A stretch of 60,000 nt of DNA from Bugula neritina. Lineage: Eukaryota > Bryozoa > Gymnolaemata > Cheilostomatida > Bugulidae. The translations under genes and the position numbers were made by a program. The stretch is from the NCBI GenBank assembly GCA_964035545.1, contig OZ037766.1:17370222-17430221 (forward strand). The letters are read 5' to 3'. Of the stretch, positions 1 through 13,200 are shown in pieces. Within the stretch, counting starts at the first letter, position 1. Every line of letters starts with the position of its first letter. The notes beneath the pieces are model-generated. The model was not told the origin of the DNA, ran no database searches, and worked only from the letters and a program-made list of their open reading frames with translations.

Positions 1-369
1 ATTTGATTATTTTAGTGATAATGATTACTAGTAACAACTAGCACACCTTGATCTTCATTTTGATCAAGCCAAAGAGTTAATGGATTACACTAGATCTTGC
101 GGCTTTAGCCTCTAGCTCTACCACTACCAGTACCACCATGACCAGGACTAAGACATGACCATGAGCTTCACCATGAGCAATACCATTGTACTGATCGTAG
201 AAACAAATAACAATTGACTCGCACTAGTAGCATGCATATCTGAAAAACTATTTTATAAATGCAAAATAGGTAAACAGAGTTTCCATTACACTCAAGCAAT
301 GTTATTATATTATCATATTTTCCACTGTCAGGTGTGTTCGCCATTTCATTCGCAGGCAACTTTATTAAT

Positions 370-509
370 TGTTCTATAAGCAGCTCCGAGTTGGGCGTGA
401 ATGGGTGCAATAGTTTATAAACTTTCCGTCGTTGGTTCACCAATTTCAAACTTGAGAACCTCAAACCACTGCACTCAGCAACCCCCAGCTCGGAGCTGTT
501 TATAGAGCA
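370..509. repeat. Imperfect inverted repeat, 26-bp arms
   Basis: Arms at 370-395 and 484-509 are reverse complements at 23 of 26 positions, with the shared core CAGCTCCGAG. They enclose an 88-bp spacer. No target-site duplication is evident just outside the arms, so assignment to a transposable element is not secure. Confidence 0.55.
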
Positions 510-2109
510 GTTTTGATAATGGAGCAAAGAAAAGGAATCGCCGTTGGTGTAGATGCTTAACTAAAACATAAAAACTACAAGAGGGGAGAAAAACGATCAA
601 ATAATAATTTATGTATCGCTTTACCCGCATTTTTGCCAAAATAATTAGTGTGATAGCTAAAAAGTCGCTCACGCAATAAATCGTTTTGTCATTTTCTTGC
701 CACCAAAAGCTTTTACATATTACTTATCAGCATCCAATTGGTTTTTTTCTTTATTTTAAACGGCCACTTAGAATTAATGACAGGCCTTTAAGTGTCACAT
801 TTGTCGCTTCACTTCTCAAAGTGGTATGCGGTACTTGCAAGTTTGTGAATGTCAACCCTCACTTCTCACGATTAGCCTTAAAGTTAGGCTTGCCTTGCGG
901 ATTGCCCTTAGCCCTTAGGCGTAGAGGCTTAGCCCTTAGCGGCTTAGCCCTTAGGGCTTAGGCCCTAGGATTAATATTATCAAATTCAATATATCATCAT
1001 GCTTTTATGATTATCACTTCATGCTAATTGCTATGGCCTAGCGCTATGCGATTATTTAGTTTTACCATTACGTTAGTATTACATTTAGTTTTACTTTTAC
1101 TCATTACTGTGATATCAGATTGAGATCCAGTATCAGTATGAGTGTCAGTCACTCAGTGTGATTGTGAGTATGATTGTCATTGTATCAGTATCACTATCAG
1201 TGATGGTTCAAAATAATGAAAATTAAAATTGAAAGTATTTAGTAATCAGACATCAATGATCAATCAAAACAAATATCAATAGCAGAATATAATATAACTA
1301 TTATAATAATTATACTATGTATTTATTATTAGTAATACTAATAGCAGTATTACTATTACTATTAGTATTAGCTTTAAGTTTAAGTTCAAAACTTACATTA
1401 TGATTATGACTATCAATTTTTGTCAATAACTCAATTCATTATGATTATGATTATGATTATAATATTTTTGTAATTTAATATTATTAATTCTAATTGTAAT
1501 ACTAATTTGGATTCATGATTGTAATTAAAAGTAATTATAAGATGAAGAATAAGATATTAGTATTATGCTACTGTTACTGTTAGTGTTACTTACAATAAAA
1601 TTAACTAATAGACATAGTGATAGTAATACTAAAAGTAGTAGTAATACTGATAGTAATACTAATAGTTTAATAGTAGTAGTAGTGATATTGGCGATACTGA
1701 TATATTAATTATATTAGTTGGGCTTTATTACTTATAGTAAGAGCAATAGTAATGGCAATTATTTGACAATAATTAGCTTGGGTTTCAACAAAGCCAACTG
1801 ATAGCACAATCTCATTATTCTATTCATTGTGAATGTAGTAGTATTGTAAATGATTATTGTAAATGTTTAGCATTATTTATTAAAAATTAAATGGTCAAAA
1901 AATTCACCACTATTAATATTATACAAATATTCATTTTAATATCCACTGAGTTATAAAGTATACACTCACTTGATAAACAATTATAATGATAATAGTAATA
2001 ACAGTAGCCTAAGTTTAGCTAATGCAGAGTGTGAACTGGTGCTCACAGGCCTGTGATACACATATGCTTATATTCATAGAGTTTTAAACTTTCTTATCCA
2101 TTATGTTTT

Positions 2110-2150
2110 AATATCACTGTCGGGCGCACTATGAGCCTGGCAGTGATATT
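2110..2150. repeat. Hairpin-forming inverted repeat, 16-bp arms
   Basis: Arms AATATCACTGTCGGGC (2110-2125) and GCCTGGCAGTGATATT (2135-2150) pair at 14 of 16 positions around a 9-nt loop. It stands out as an island of GC-rich, non-simple sequence about 860 bp upstream of the RING-H2 gene. The function is unknown. Confidence 0.55.
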
Positions 2151-3012
2151 CTCTTCTCCTGGCTCACCTTGATCAGTTCATCCCAGAATTAATTGATTGT
2201 AGCTGTGACTTGTTATCAAAATGTGCTGATAGAAATAATTTTAGTGATGTTAGTTGTAACAATACTGATCACAATTGGTAACTAAAAATGCTGTTTTCAT
2301 CAAGAGTGAAAAGTCACATAGTTTATATGATTTGCAATGATGTTTTCTACCACCAGTGCAGGTTTGGGACTTTGACAACCTCCTTATTCTAAATTCAATT
2401 TCTTATTCACATATGTTTTTATATTAAATTTAAAGCTATGTTTGCATTATAGTGGAATACATTTTTCAATTTTGAAGTTGTAAAATCATATAAAGGCAAA
2501 TAAGTAACAAGCAGCAACTTTTTCATTAGAACACACCATTTAAATCTTAAACCCTTTCTTTTTATGACATACAATAAGTTGTTACTAAAGCTTTTCATAA
2601 ATTAACAGACCTTACTGAACCTACTGGTTTTCATAGCAGTGGCTTCTGGCACTGATTAGTAAATTGATAATTTCGTTGCTATAGGCTACTCATTATAATA
2701 TGTGTTTGTTACAAACTTATTAAATGTACTCTTTATTACAAAGCTGACACAGTTGCTGATCAATTAAAAACAGTATTAATAATGAATGCTTGTGATAAAA
2801 CCAATTTTTCTTAATCTAGTTACATTAGCTGTTGAATTGTATTAACAACTAGCTTAGCTTTAGATTTACATGTAACAGTAAATGCGAAATTCTTATAGTT
2901 GCTAGTTGAACCACAACATGTTTTGTTTTTTGTCATATATCACTTATTTGCCATGACTTGTAAAGTATTTTTTTAGAAACTGCCTCTTTATTTCAACTTA
3001 TATGGAATTGTC

Positions 3013-6000
3013 ATGGCAAGTGGCGGGCATAACGATTTGAATAAATTACGAATGGAACAGTTTGAATCATCGAGTAAATCTGACAATCTTGACACTGAAT
3101 ATGTCTGTTGGTCTCCTAGTAGAGTTGACAAAACCAAGTTAAATCCTAAAGTTGTATTTTTATCGGATTCTGACGAAGATAAAACAGCATTACCAGAACA
3201 AAAAGTTGACTTCAACAATGGTAATTCTTCTCAGCTTATTGAAGTTTCTATGCATGACTCTAATCATCTACAGTCTTCAAGGAAAAGAAAGAAAGTTGAA
3301 AAGCAGTACTCTTGGTTATCTAATTCAAGTGATGAGGAAATTTCACACAGTGAAGCTACTAAACGGAAAATCCCTGCAAAAAAGGCAACCTACTCAAGGG
3401 CTAAATTCCTGTCATTGAAGCCATTGCCTATAACTAAAAAGACTGCAGTTGTTGTGCCTATAACTAAACTAAAACCTGAATCGAATGATAGTTGTTGTGA
3501 GAAAGAAAAAAAGAATTCAACTTGTTCCTCTTCTACTCCTAAGAAACAATCTCATACTTTTGCACTCCTTGATGAGCTTCTTAACACTCCAGTCAAACCT
3601 AAAATTATAGAAGACAATTGTTGCAAATGTGACGGTTCTAGCTCTACAGCAGAAGCTAAAATTTCTGCAGATGAAACAGGGGACTCCATCACCAATTGCA
3701 GCACATCTAATCACACGACAAAGGATTCTGTTCTTGAAACCATCTTGCCATCAAGTTGTGTTGACTCTAAATTAGAATCTGCTTGTAAAGTTTTAGAAAA
3801 CAAAACTCAGAATAATGCAGAGATATGCAACTCTGATTCAGATCTCTCTCTTTTTGAAATATCATTTGATCAAAGTGAGTCTATTCATTCTACCAAACAT
3901 CTTGGCAAATCTTTAAATGATCAGATCTTGCATAACCCACCACCATCACCTGTTGACCAAACAGCTTCAAGCCCTAGTAAGTCTTCATCTCCTATCTTTA
4001 TACCCGAAAATCCCTTGGAAATTGACTTTACTAGTAGTTCAGATGAAAATTCTAGTAAACGAAAAAGTAGTAAAGGTAAGCAACCGGCCAATAAACGAAG
4101 AAAAGTAGTTGCTAAAAGGAGTAAGCCTACAGCTGACCAGGACATAGAAATAGTAGACCCACTTAGTCGTTCACATTCAGCTGCTCTTACCAAGAAATTG
4201 GCTTCTAAAAGTTCAATAGATGAAGGTGATACGCCCTGCGTAAGTTTCTTTCAGACAAGCAGTTCTATATGTACATGTACATATTATTCATATCAATATT
4301 TTTTGTTGCATTTGAAAGTGCCTTTATGTGAATACTCGGATTTATTTCTTTCTACACCAACTATTTAATAGTTGTTTCAGAGTTTAAACCAACAGGACCA
4401 AGAGCTATGATTTGTTTTCTTTATTTAAAATGGTTTAATAGTGCCTTAATGAGCTCTGCATTTTAATCTTCTATCAGTTTTTATATTCATCAATGCACGT
4501 CACACTATAGTGATTTCTGCTTATGAATACGTCATGTATTTTTAGATTGCATCATCATCTGGCACAACAAACAGAGGCGATTTTGTGAACAAAGCTGTAG
4601 TCCGTCCAAACCCTGTTGTTATTGCAGGTGTAAATTTATTAATCGTAACATCAACTGTTATGCAAAACACAGAATTTGTATAATATAAAAATTTTGTATA
4701 TTTTTTGCCTATGCTGTACTTGAATTTTTTTTTCATGTGTTTCAAAACTTTGTGATGAGACTTGTTCTCTTCACCATGAAGTTGAGTTTAATTGGTGAAC
4801 AGTTGATAAAGTCCTGCATTTCTAAAATGTTTCAATTTATGTAAGTTTTTGCATTCAATATGGTATATTTTATTTCATATTTAATATTGACATACAAGAT
4901 GGAAATTTATGTATTTTCAGACAATGACGACGACGATGATGATATTATGATGGTATCTGCTAATACCAGAAATTGCCAAGAGCTGGAGGATTTAGAATTT
5001 GCTCGTCGCCTACAAGTATATACATATGCAGTCTCTCTTAGCATTGCATTCTCACTTATTAATGTGGTGCTCTTTGTTACTGGCTTATGTATTAATTTAT
5101 CTCTTTATAAAGAAGCTTACATGAATCTTTAAAACATTATTCTAATGAGTTTTATACCTGCTACAATTTTTGTTCAAAGTATTTATTATGGATGCATTCT
5201 ACTGTGAAATGACTATACATACACATTGTTGTCATTTTCTAAAATTATTGTTATGCATTTAATTTTAGGCTCAATTTGACCAGGAAAGTGCAAATATAAG
5301 GTTAGTACCATCTATCTTTCAATAGAATTTCTTATGAACAAACATGAATAAACATGTTGCTTGTAATTTACCCTGCAAAATTTCAAAGTTGGTAATTGCA
5401 TATAAGCACAAGGCTTTTTGCTAAGGTTAAGTGTCCTTTTAGTTGAACAGCTTGGTTATATTTATTGAAACATGTTCTTATATTATATGCTTCTTGCTTC
5501 AAATTTAAACTACTATAATTGTCATTATGCAGAGCACCCATCCCAATAGCAACCACCCCCAGTAGCTCCAGGGCACACTTTGACACTACCGCACCACTGA
5601 CACAGAGTTCTGAGAGATTACTCCAGGTTCTAGGAGGTTCTCCAGCTGTCACTCAGTTCTTGTCATCTCCATCAACCTTGCAGAGGGTCTGCATGCATAA
5701 TCATATGGCTTTCTTTAACATAAGGCTGTTCACGGCAAACTGTATTTGGATGAGTTTTAATATGTTTTTGCAACTTACTTTTTCTTGCCTTCTATGTTAT
5801 ATAGGGAGTTAAAGTATCAAGCAATTGAAAAAGGCATCAACAGCAAATGTTTTAGACTATACAAATGCTGAATCTATCATTACATATATTGATTGCGATT
5901 CTATAATTTTGTTCAATTCTAAATGAATATTTTATAAAGCCACTCATAACCATTAGAACTTCTTAATAATTGAGAAAAATAATCTCCAATTTGTTTAGCA

Positions 6001-9000
6001 TTGTGGAAAAAAAGTTATTACTCTATGAGATAGTTTTGTGTCTTGATATGCATTATTCGCTGTTATATATATACAGAGGAATGTACCACGAGAACTGGCA
6101 ACGGTAGAGCAGAGGCTAGAACTACTGCAGGAGTTGGCACTTCAACAGGAGTATTTAGATGATACAACTCTCAGTGAAGTGAGTGTATTCATTGCCTGTC
6201 AATGGGCATAGATATTGTGTGAAAATAAATACTTTGCGTTTCCAAAGTTTGTTTCATGCAAATAGATTTGTCATTTGATTAATGCAAACAGTGCCATTCA
6301 ACTAAAACCACAACCATGCTAAAAACATGGATTGACCATATGCGTTCATAGATTTTCATATGTATAAACCTGAACCAGAATTCGTCCAAACCATGAAAAC
6401 TAATAATCGTTGTCAATATATATTATAATTGTAGATAATATGGATGTTTATACAAATATTTTAAGGAATAAATGAAGTTGTATTGACCTAATATAATAAT
6501 AGTAATATATCAGAATGAGCCTGCTGTCTGCTATTCATAAGATAACGTCCTAAATTATTTTTAGATTCTAGGAGTTACTCCAGGTATTCCCTTCCACACC
6601 TCACCTGTTGGAACCACCAGCCAAGGCCCTAGACCCACCAACTTTTCAGGTTTCTCCAGCAGAAGTAGAGCTGATGTTACGGTAACTTGTTTTTGATAAT
6701 TTTAAACTGCGTGCATGAATTAATGAGCAATGGTTGCATACATTTGTAATTTGCATATACCAACATAGTTATTTTTTATATTTAAAACAAAATTTGTTTA
6801 TTTATATAGATGCCTGTGGTTTTAATTTGAGTAAATTGGAACTTTTAATTGTAGAAATTGGTAAATCAAAGTGTTCATATTTGTTGCTACTATTTCTCCC
6901 AACAGTGTTTATAAGGCTACACTTTATTGTCTGTAGGTCTTATATTCAACCAATTAGACTGCATAGCTATGTATTGACTACCTAGCTCCAGCTCCAGCGA
7001 TACTCGGGTCTTGTGGCTCTTGTCTACGTATTCACAGGTTGAATATTAAATTGATTTTTTCTGCTGGCTACTAGAAATGTTTGTACAACTTGCGCTATTT
7101 TTAGGGAAGGAATTCAGGGTCTTTCAACAGAATAATGCGAGAAGCATTTGGTGTGGACGACACAGCTGAGATGAGCTATGAGGTAATGTTAAAATCTTCT
7201 TCCATGCCTCTCTATTTCCTGGAGTTCTAGACCAGCCATGAAGTCAATGCATGACTATCAGAAGTTGTAAAATCTTTCTGCATTTATTGTTTTCACTTAT
7301 AGTGGTAAATGAAAATAATATATTCAAAGACCTTTATTGCAGCACTCTTGCATTTTATCCATTAGGCTTGTATATGTGTTACCGTCTACAATTCTCTTCT
7401 TCTCACATTGCAGTCTTTGTTAGAGTTGTCTGACCGCATTGGTGATGCCAGGATGTCGGGTCTTGCTGCAAATGTTATTAATATGCTGCCAACTCGAACA
7501 TATGCTACTGAGGACACAGCTGCGGCTTCTACGACATGCCACATATGCATGTGTGATTTTGCTACTGGAGATAAACTGAGGACTCTCAATTGTTTTCACG
7601 AATATCACTGCCAGTGTATAGACCAGTGGCTAAAGGTGGGTGATTGACAAGTTAGTCATATTTAACACATATTATATAATTGACTCCACTTTATTGTAAT
7701 ATTGGAAGGCTTACCGTATAGCTTATTCAGACACAACGACGAATGCCCAACAGCAAAATAATATGCTTCCTACAGATTTGTTTATTTTAATTAATATCAT
7801 TTATTATTAATTTTAGTAAATATTGATTATTTAATTTAGTTACAAGCAAAGCCGCTTGAGCAGCTTGTTTGTCATGTGAATTATGTCTGTTCTTTTTTGC
7901 TTTTTGAAATAAGCCAATGGAGTGCAATCAAATAAAAATCGTCAGCTGAAACCTAGCTGGGTCTGGTTTCAATCAATTTTTGAAAAGTCGATCACGTGAT
8001 CGAAAAACAACAAAGTCTTCTTCTGTCAGACTAATCAAAGGACGCTAGTTTAGCACAATGAACAAACTTGGTCGATCACGTGATCCAAAACGAACAAAAT
8101 ATGCATTTTTTGTGTCATTATGGCCCTCTATTCGTTCAATTCATTGATCATCTGAATAAGCTATTACACTAGCATGAGAATTGAAATTGGAAAAGCCAGT
8201 CGGTACAATAGAGTGAAAAGTAATAAAGGTATAAGTAAACAAATAAATAGGTTGCAGAGGTTATAGGAAAAGTTAAGCAGATTATGTTATGTTATCCAGT
8301 TGATATTTGTGAGCATGTCTACTCATGATAACTATCTTATTCTTATTGTTTCATTGTCATACAATATTAAAGTAAAGTTTATATTATCTACTTGTTTTGA
8401 TAAAGGAGGTTGTTTTTCAGGAAGTTTCTATTCTATATTGAATTCCAGATTTTGATATCTCATTTGCCAATTATATCTGCTCAGCTCTACAATCATCGGC
8501 TTTCCATGGATCGATCTCGCCGAGATCGATCCATGAATTATATCATATAGTGTTTCTCTACTTGTGAATCGGGTGTGTTATAGTGTTGAGTCTAAATTCA
8601 AGCTTGTGTTTATATCCACTCTTATATATTGCTTCTTGGTGCATATTGTCTCTTCTTGAGAAATGAGGTGATAGCATAAAGATTAAAGAGCTGATTGTTG
8701 GAGAGTGGTTAGAATTTGGATTATATAAAAAGTTTCATTACTAGGTTGAGGGTAACCCTTGCTGGTTCTCTTGTTTAAACTCAATATTTTAATATATTTA
8801 ATAGTAATAGTAGTAGTAGTGGTAGTAGTAGTAGTGGCAGCAGCAGTAGTTAGCAGTAGCAGCATCAGTAGTGATAATAATAATAGTTGTAGTAGCAGCA
8901 GCAGTAATAGTAACAGTGGTAGTAGCAGCAGCAGTAGTAGTAGTAATAGCAGCAGTAGTAGTAATAGCAGCAGCAGTGGTAATAGCAGCAGCAGTAGTAA

Positions 9001-9764
9001 TGCTAGCAGCAGTAGTAGCACTAATAGCAGTAGTGGCAGTGTCATTGAGTACATCAAAGCATTCGTCATTCAATAAACTGAAATGGTGTGGAGCTTTTTT
9101 GTCGATCTTAAGTAGTGAGAACATGCCAATCAAGGTTCATACTTGGGCACCATTTTAACTCACCACGATGATATCTAGAAGAGTCCTAGTGTTTCTTGAG
9201 CTTTATAATACTGTCTTTTTAGCAATTTGTTCAATTTCAGACAGGGTTGTGTATACTGCACCAAAGTTCTGATGCTAAAGGGTAGAAATCATCAATGCCA
9301 AATACAATAAATGACCCATATTAGTGTACCATTCCATTTTTTGAGATATCTGTATTTATGCTACTGTCTACTTATTATACTATTTTCGGTTTTACTTGGG
9401 ACAATCAGTCAACAAGTAAGATTGAGTAGCTTTCAATGTGCAGAGATTTGGCAATAGGCTTGACTTCCATATTTATTTCATAAGATTTGTCGGGATCAAT
9501 TTTTTTGCTTGTTGTATAAAAATTCACTAGTTGGTGCTGTTCATGGTATAGAAGAGATTAGCTTTACCAGTTTTCTGAGCTACCATGCTTCAAAATTTCT
9601 TATAACTGACATGGAGCCTTCATAAATTTGCTAAACTTTACATCACATTTCTAAATTTTGAACCTGGAAGTTCATACTTCATGCATTATATTGTGATGTT
9701 GTACTTCATTATTAGAGGAAAGCCACTTGCCCTATCTGCCGTGCCAGGGTGTGCTTTGACTGAT
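3013..9764 (+). CDS. RING-H2 E3 ubiquitin ligase with multiple SUMO-interaction-like motifs (10 exons)
   Basis: Exons: 3013-4239, 4546-4627, 4921-5015, 5269-5300, 5533-5686, 6077-6178, 6565-6681, 7105-7182, 7414-7635, 9717-9764. These sum to 2157 nt (718 aa). An in-frame TAG at 2974 supports the start. Exon 1 encodes 409 mostly disordered Ser/Lys-rich residues with NLS-like clusters (KRKK, KRRKVVAKR). Hydrophobic-acidic patches resemble SIMs: VVFLSDSDED (47-56), LIEVS (75-79), LEIDF (335-339), DIEIVD (377-382), VVIADNDDDDDD (433-444, across an intron) and IMMVS. FARRLQ near residue 465 resembles an MIU ubiquitin-binding helix. The RING-H2 domain starts at C671 (CHIC, then CFHEYHCQC) and ends with CPIC at 708-711. 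The preceding SLLELSDRIGDARMSGL segment recalls the RNF38/RNF44 group. Expected role: ubiquitin transfer from an E2 to SUMO-marked nuclear substrates. The RING is seen directly; the SUMO targeting is inferred. Confidence 0.88.
7988..8085. repeat. Two copies of a GATCACGTGATC palindrome
   Basis: TCGATCACGTGATCGA at 7988-8003 is a 16-bp perfect palindrome, and GATCACGTGATC recurs at 8074-8085. Both contain the CACGTG E-box core. They lie in the last intron of the RING-H2 gene. They could be bHLH-ZIP sites or remnants of a repeat; no context decides between these. Confidence 0.6.
8505..8535. repeat. Perfect 15-bp inverted repeat with GATCGATC cores
   Basis: CATGGATCGATCTCG (8505-8519) and CGAGATCGATCCATG (8521-8535) are perfect reverse complements around a single C. 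The right arm is repeated at 33334-33348, which links it to the dispersed GATCGATC/ATGGAAAG family. It lies in the last intron of the RING-H2 gene. Confidence 0.75.
8801..9040. repeat. Imperfect (AGT/AGC)n trinucleotide repeat
   Basis: About 240 bp of AGT, AGC and AAT triplets in the 2.1-kb intron between the two RING exons of the plus-strand ligase. It gives long Ser/Asn, Val/Ala or Leu frames on the two strands, which are repeat translations and not genes. Confidence 0.9.
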
Positions 9765-10034
9765 GTGAGAAGCACAATATTGTACAGAAAGTTTCAAATA
9801 GAAATCACATTATTGTTATTTTTTAATCATACAATATTGAAAGATATGTGTTTGAAACTGTAGTATTTGAAATATGAATTATTTAATACATTTTGATACC
9901 ATAGCTGACAATATTTATTATAAACTATGAGCGTTGAAAATATAATAGTACATGTATATATATAATCCAACTGTCTTCTTTTGCATGTTGATTGTAAAAT
10001 AATCATTATGGCACATTGTTATTTCAAGTTTTAT

Positions 10035-10040
10035 AATAAA
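10035..10040 (+). terminator. AATAAA polyadenylation signal of the plus-strand RING-H2 gene
   Basis: The first clear AATAAA downstream of the TGA at 9762-9764, about 270 nt into the presumed 3' UTR. Confidence 0.5.
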
Positions 10041-10177
10041 ACAATCTAGATGCAAATATATGGTTTTTTATTTTAAAATATTATAATGTTGAAATAATGT
10101 GTATAATATATAAAAATGTAAATGACTACAAAATATAAAAACGGTAGAGTTGCATGGACTATTTGATATATTTTAAT

Positions 10178-10183
10178 TTTATT
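10178..10183 (-). terminator. AATAAA polyadenylation signal of the minus-strand UIM/RING-H2 gene
   Basis: TTTATT on the plus strand reads AATAAA on the minus strand, about 70 nt past the TAA at 10254-10252. It is 140 bp from the signal of the convergent gene. Confidence 0.5.
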
Positions 10184-10251
10184 TGCAGTAACGTTTATAA
10201 TACAACTAAGACCTCCTAAAAATGTAGCATGCAAAATTCAGGAAGTTGTGA

Positions 10252-13200
10252 TTAGAGGATATTGCATGATGTCCTTAGGTTGTCTGGTGGAGTTGGAGGA
10301 GGGACCTTATGTTCTTGTACAGTTGTCCTGCAGTCTGGACACACATCATTATTCTAAAAGCAACTTCACCTGCACTACATTTGTGACAGCAAAATTGAGC
10401 TAGCAACTAGTGACGCATACCATTAATTGTCAGCAAAAAAGATTGAGCTTATACCTATTTGGTGACCTCACCTACCAAACATGAATGCCCCCAAATTGAA
10501 GTTTTTACTTGAAATAGTTGGACTATGAATAACTGAAAGTAACCTTTAGTCAAGGGCCACAATAGAAGCATTTGTTTCAGAAAATTCTGGTTACAGGTCA
10601 AAATCGAAGTTAGATGGAGCACCTTTCTCCTTTTATTCAATCAAGGCTAAATCATTATCATTTCAATTAGCTAACTTTATAATGCCACTAATGCATGAGA
10701 ATTGATTCAAATAGTGTATGCTGGCCTGATGTAGTGTTCCTGCATTCATAGAGGTCCCAATTTGCTGAAGGGAGTTAGCAAATTGAAAGCTATAAACTCT
10801 CACTGCTCTTTAAAAACTTTTCTGAGAATTAAAATAATTTTCAGTCTACTTTAAATCTAAAAAGCAAATGTAAATGCATTTTATAACAGAAAAGCAGACC
10901 TGTATGGGACAATGAAAACCATTCCTACACCAGATATAACTGAACCCCACCAACAAGACAGTTAGCATCTAATGCATGGCATGAGAGTCTATGCACACAA
11001 GAGGAGAAAACTATATAACTATGCACCAGTTTTAAATGCTGTTTTAGACTTGTATGCAGTCAAAAATAGTTTGCTTCTATTGATGTACAAAATTTAAAGG
11101 TTCGGTCCTATACCTTCCATGCTTCATGGTGACTTCTGCTTTAGATATATTAATAGCATTTTACTATAGCATGTAATAGGCTGATCGAAGTAGTTTAGTG
11201 CATCACAGTAATGTGTTATTCCAACAGCCCTTTCTTACGATATAATAATATATTACTGGCAGCATAAAAATCTAAGGTAGGACAACTCTAAGAAAAAGGG
11301 CGTAATACAAGTATTTCTTGCAAACATAATCTTTTAAATTGTATGTAAATGCAGCCTTCTACAGAAAAGAAATGATATATTGAAATTTACGATATACATA
11401 ATAACCTAAGCAGACAAATAATCCAGTAATAGAATATCTTACAAGTATATTGTATTTCTTCTGCAAAGCATATTATTATATAATCACTACACAGCTGGTC
11501 AACACAAAAATAATTGTTTTTCTAAAACTACTTTAGAGAAATGTTTCTATACGTTGGATTTTAACTTTTAAAATCTTCAAAACTAGTTTAGCTCAAGTGC
11601 ATAAGGCAGTATAAATCAACTCTCTGTGTGTCCGAGCTTTTAAAAGATTGGACATCTTAGTAAAGTTTAGTTGTTAATGCTACCACGTAGCCAATTTTCC
11701 AAGTAATATGTTATTAGTTATAAGCAAACAAGACACAAAAATTAACTACAGTCTTTGAAAATATATTTTTAATAATTCATGTTAAAAGTTTATCTCCTGT
11801 AAAACACACCTGATTCCTGTAATAAATATACTAAACTGTTGCAAAGGCCTGCTAACGTTTAACATTCATGCAATACAAATAATTTTTGTGCTATCCTTTA
11901 AATAAAAAACTTGTTCAATTAATCATAGCAAAAATATTTATATAAACTTTATATTTATATTTATATAAATTTCAACACTGCTTTAACAATTACAAAATTA
12001 TAGTTCTGGCTCTTACATTTAAATTTAAAATTGCTGCTGTGATGCTAAAATGGTTTTTTTAAGATTCTTATAAAATAAAAAGGTTTCAGCAGACTGTATG
12101 ACAAGCTAACGCCCACTTAAATGAATTTATTTAATTAATTTTGATTAGCCCAAACTAGATGAATGGACTTGATAAGCATAGAACTTTTCATGCAGTATCC
12201 AACAATACAAAATCATTATGGTAGCTGTGAATGCCAAATTATTACATAGCAACTTAGTTGATTATCAGCAAACAATGACCTGCACAGTTGAAGCATTTTA
12301 TCATTTAATAATTTTATCAATTAGTCTTTTATTTTTAATCCCACAGCAAAGAAATAGCTTGAAATAGGCCATCTTCAGTATTGTAAATGCTTGACATGCC
12401 GATATAAGTGGTGTTGCAATAGGCAAAGTTATTCTATAGATATAATTGCAATGATATTTTTCCACTTTCATGTTCCAACAAACAGCTTTTATAATATATA
12501 TAAGTATAACTAAGTATTGAATTATACTGCAGCAACATATTGCAAGTTTTTACTGACCTGCAACCAGGGCTCTACGCATTCTCTATGAAACTTGTGGGCA
12601 CATGGCAAAAATCTTTGGTTTTGTGGTGTCAGAGTCTCCAAGCATATACTGCAAATCTCACTTCTAATATTTACTTCTGGCTAAAACACATGTTTTTTCA
12701 AGCATTTTACCCGTGTAAAAGGTGTTTTTTAAAGTCCAGACATGCTTAGCAAAAAACTTACCATACACTGATTAGTACAACTATACTAATGGATCTTAGT
12801 TTCGACAAATTGGTTTTTGCTATTTGTCAATAAAATATTTTAAAAGCTTTCTTAAACCTTGAGAGTATCTTGTTTGTTGTGCTTCATATAGGTAGGAAAA
12901 TGAAGTCAACTTGGGTACAAACTACATTTTATTTCGTTCTTTTATTATAATGCATGTAAATTTAATAAATTAAAACTGCGCTTGTAAACTTTATTTGAAC
13001 AATTTTTTATACGCTCAGCTCTACAGCTCTACTATACAACCAAAGGTGCTCTTAGAAGACTATGCAATATTTATTGTATAATAAAATGAAGAGTCATGCA
13101 GCCCTACAGATCTAATTGGAAAACGGCACTATTTAAATAATGTAGACGAAAATTCACTTGAGGAAAATAATTAGTACATAAGTGCTGTACTTTTAAACAT

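Larger units (their letters stand above)
1..2973. other. Gene-free AT-rich region with low-complexity DNA
   Basis: No exon with a recognisable domain was found on either strand. The stretch holds a short GC-richer block of CTTAGCCCTTAG-like words around 885-965, cryptically simple sequence built from ATTATG, AGTAAT and CAGTAT words at about 1000-1760, and two inverted repeats listed separately. The open frames here (up to 119 codons at 168-527 on the minus strand) show no family resemblance. An in-frame TAG at 2974-2976 closes the frame before the gene that starts at 3013. Confidence 0.6.

Noticed and set aside
168-527. 119-codon open frame on the minus strand
   Set aside because: It overlaps an inverted repeat, has no domain resemblance and no splice or poly(A) context.
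885-965. Telomere-like repeats (TTAGGC / CCCTTAG words)
   Set aside because: The common word is CTTAGCCCTTAG, in mixed spacing. It is not a run of TTAGGG or TTAGGC, so an interstitial telomere is not supported.
8683-9158. Leu, Ser/Asn and Val/Ala-rich open frames
   Set aside because: They are translations of an imperfect trinucleotide repeat in an intron.
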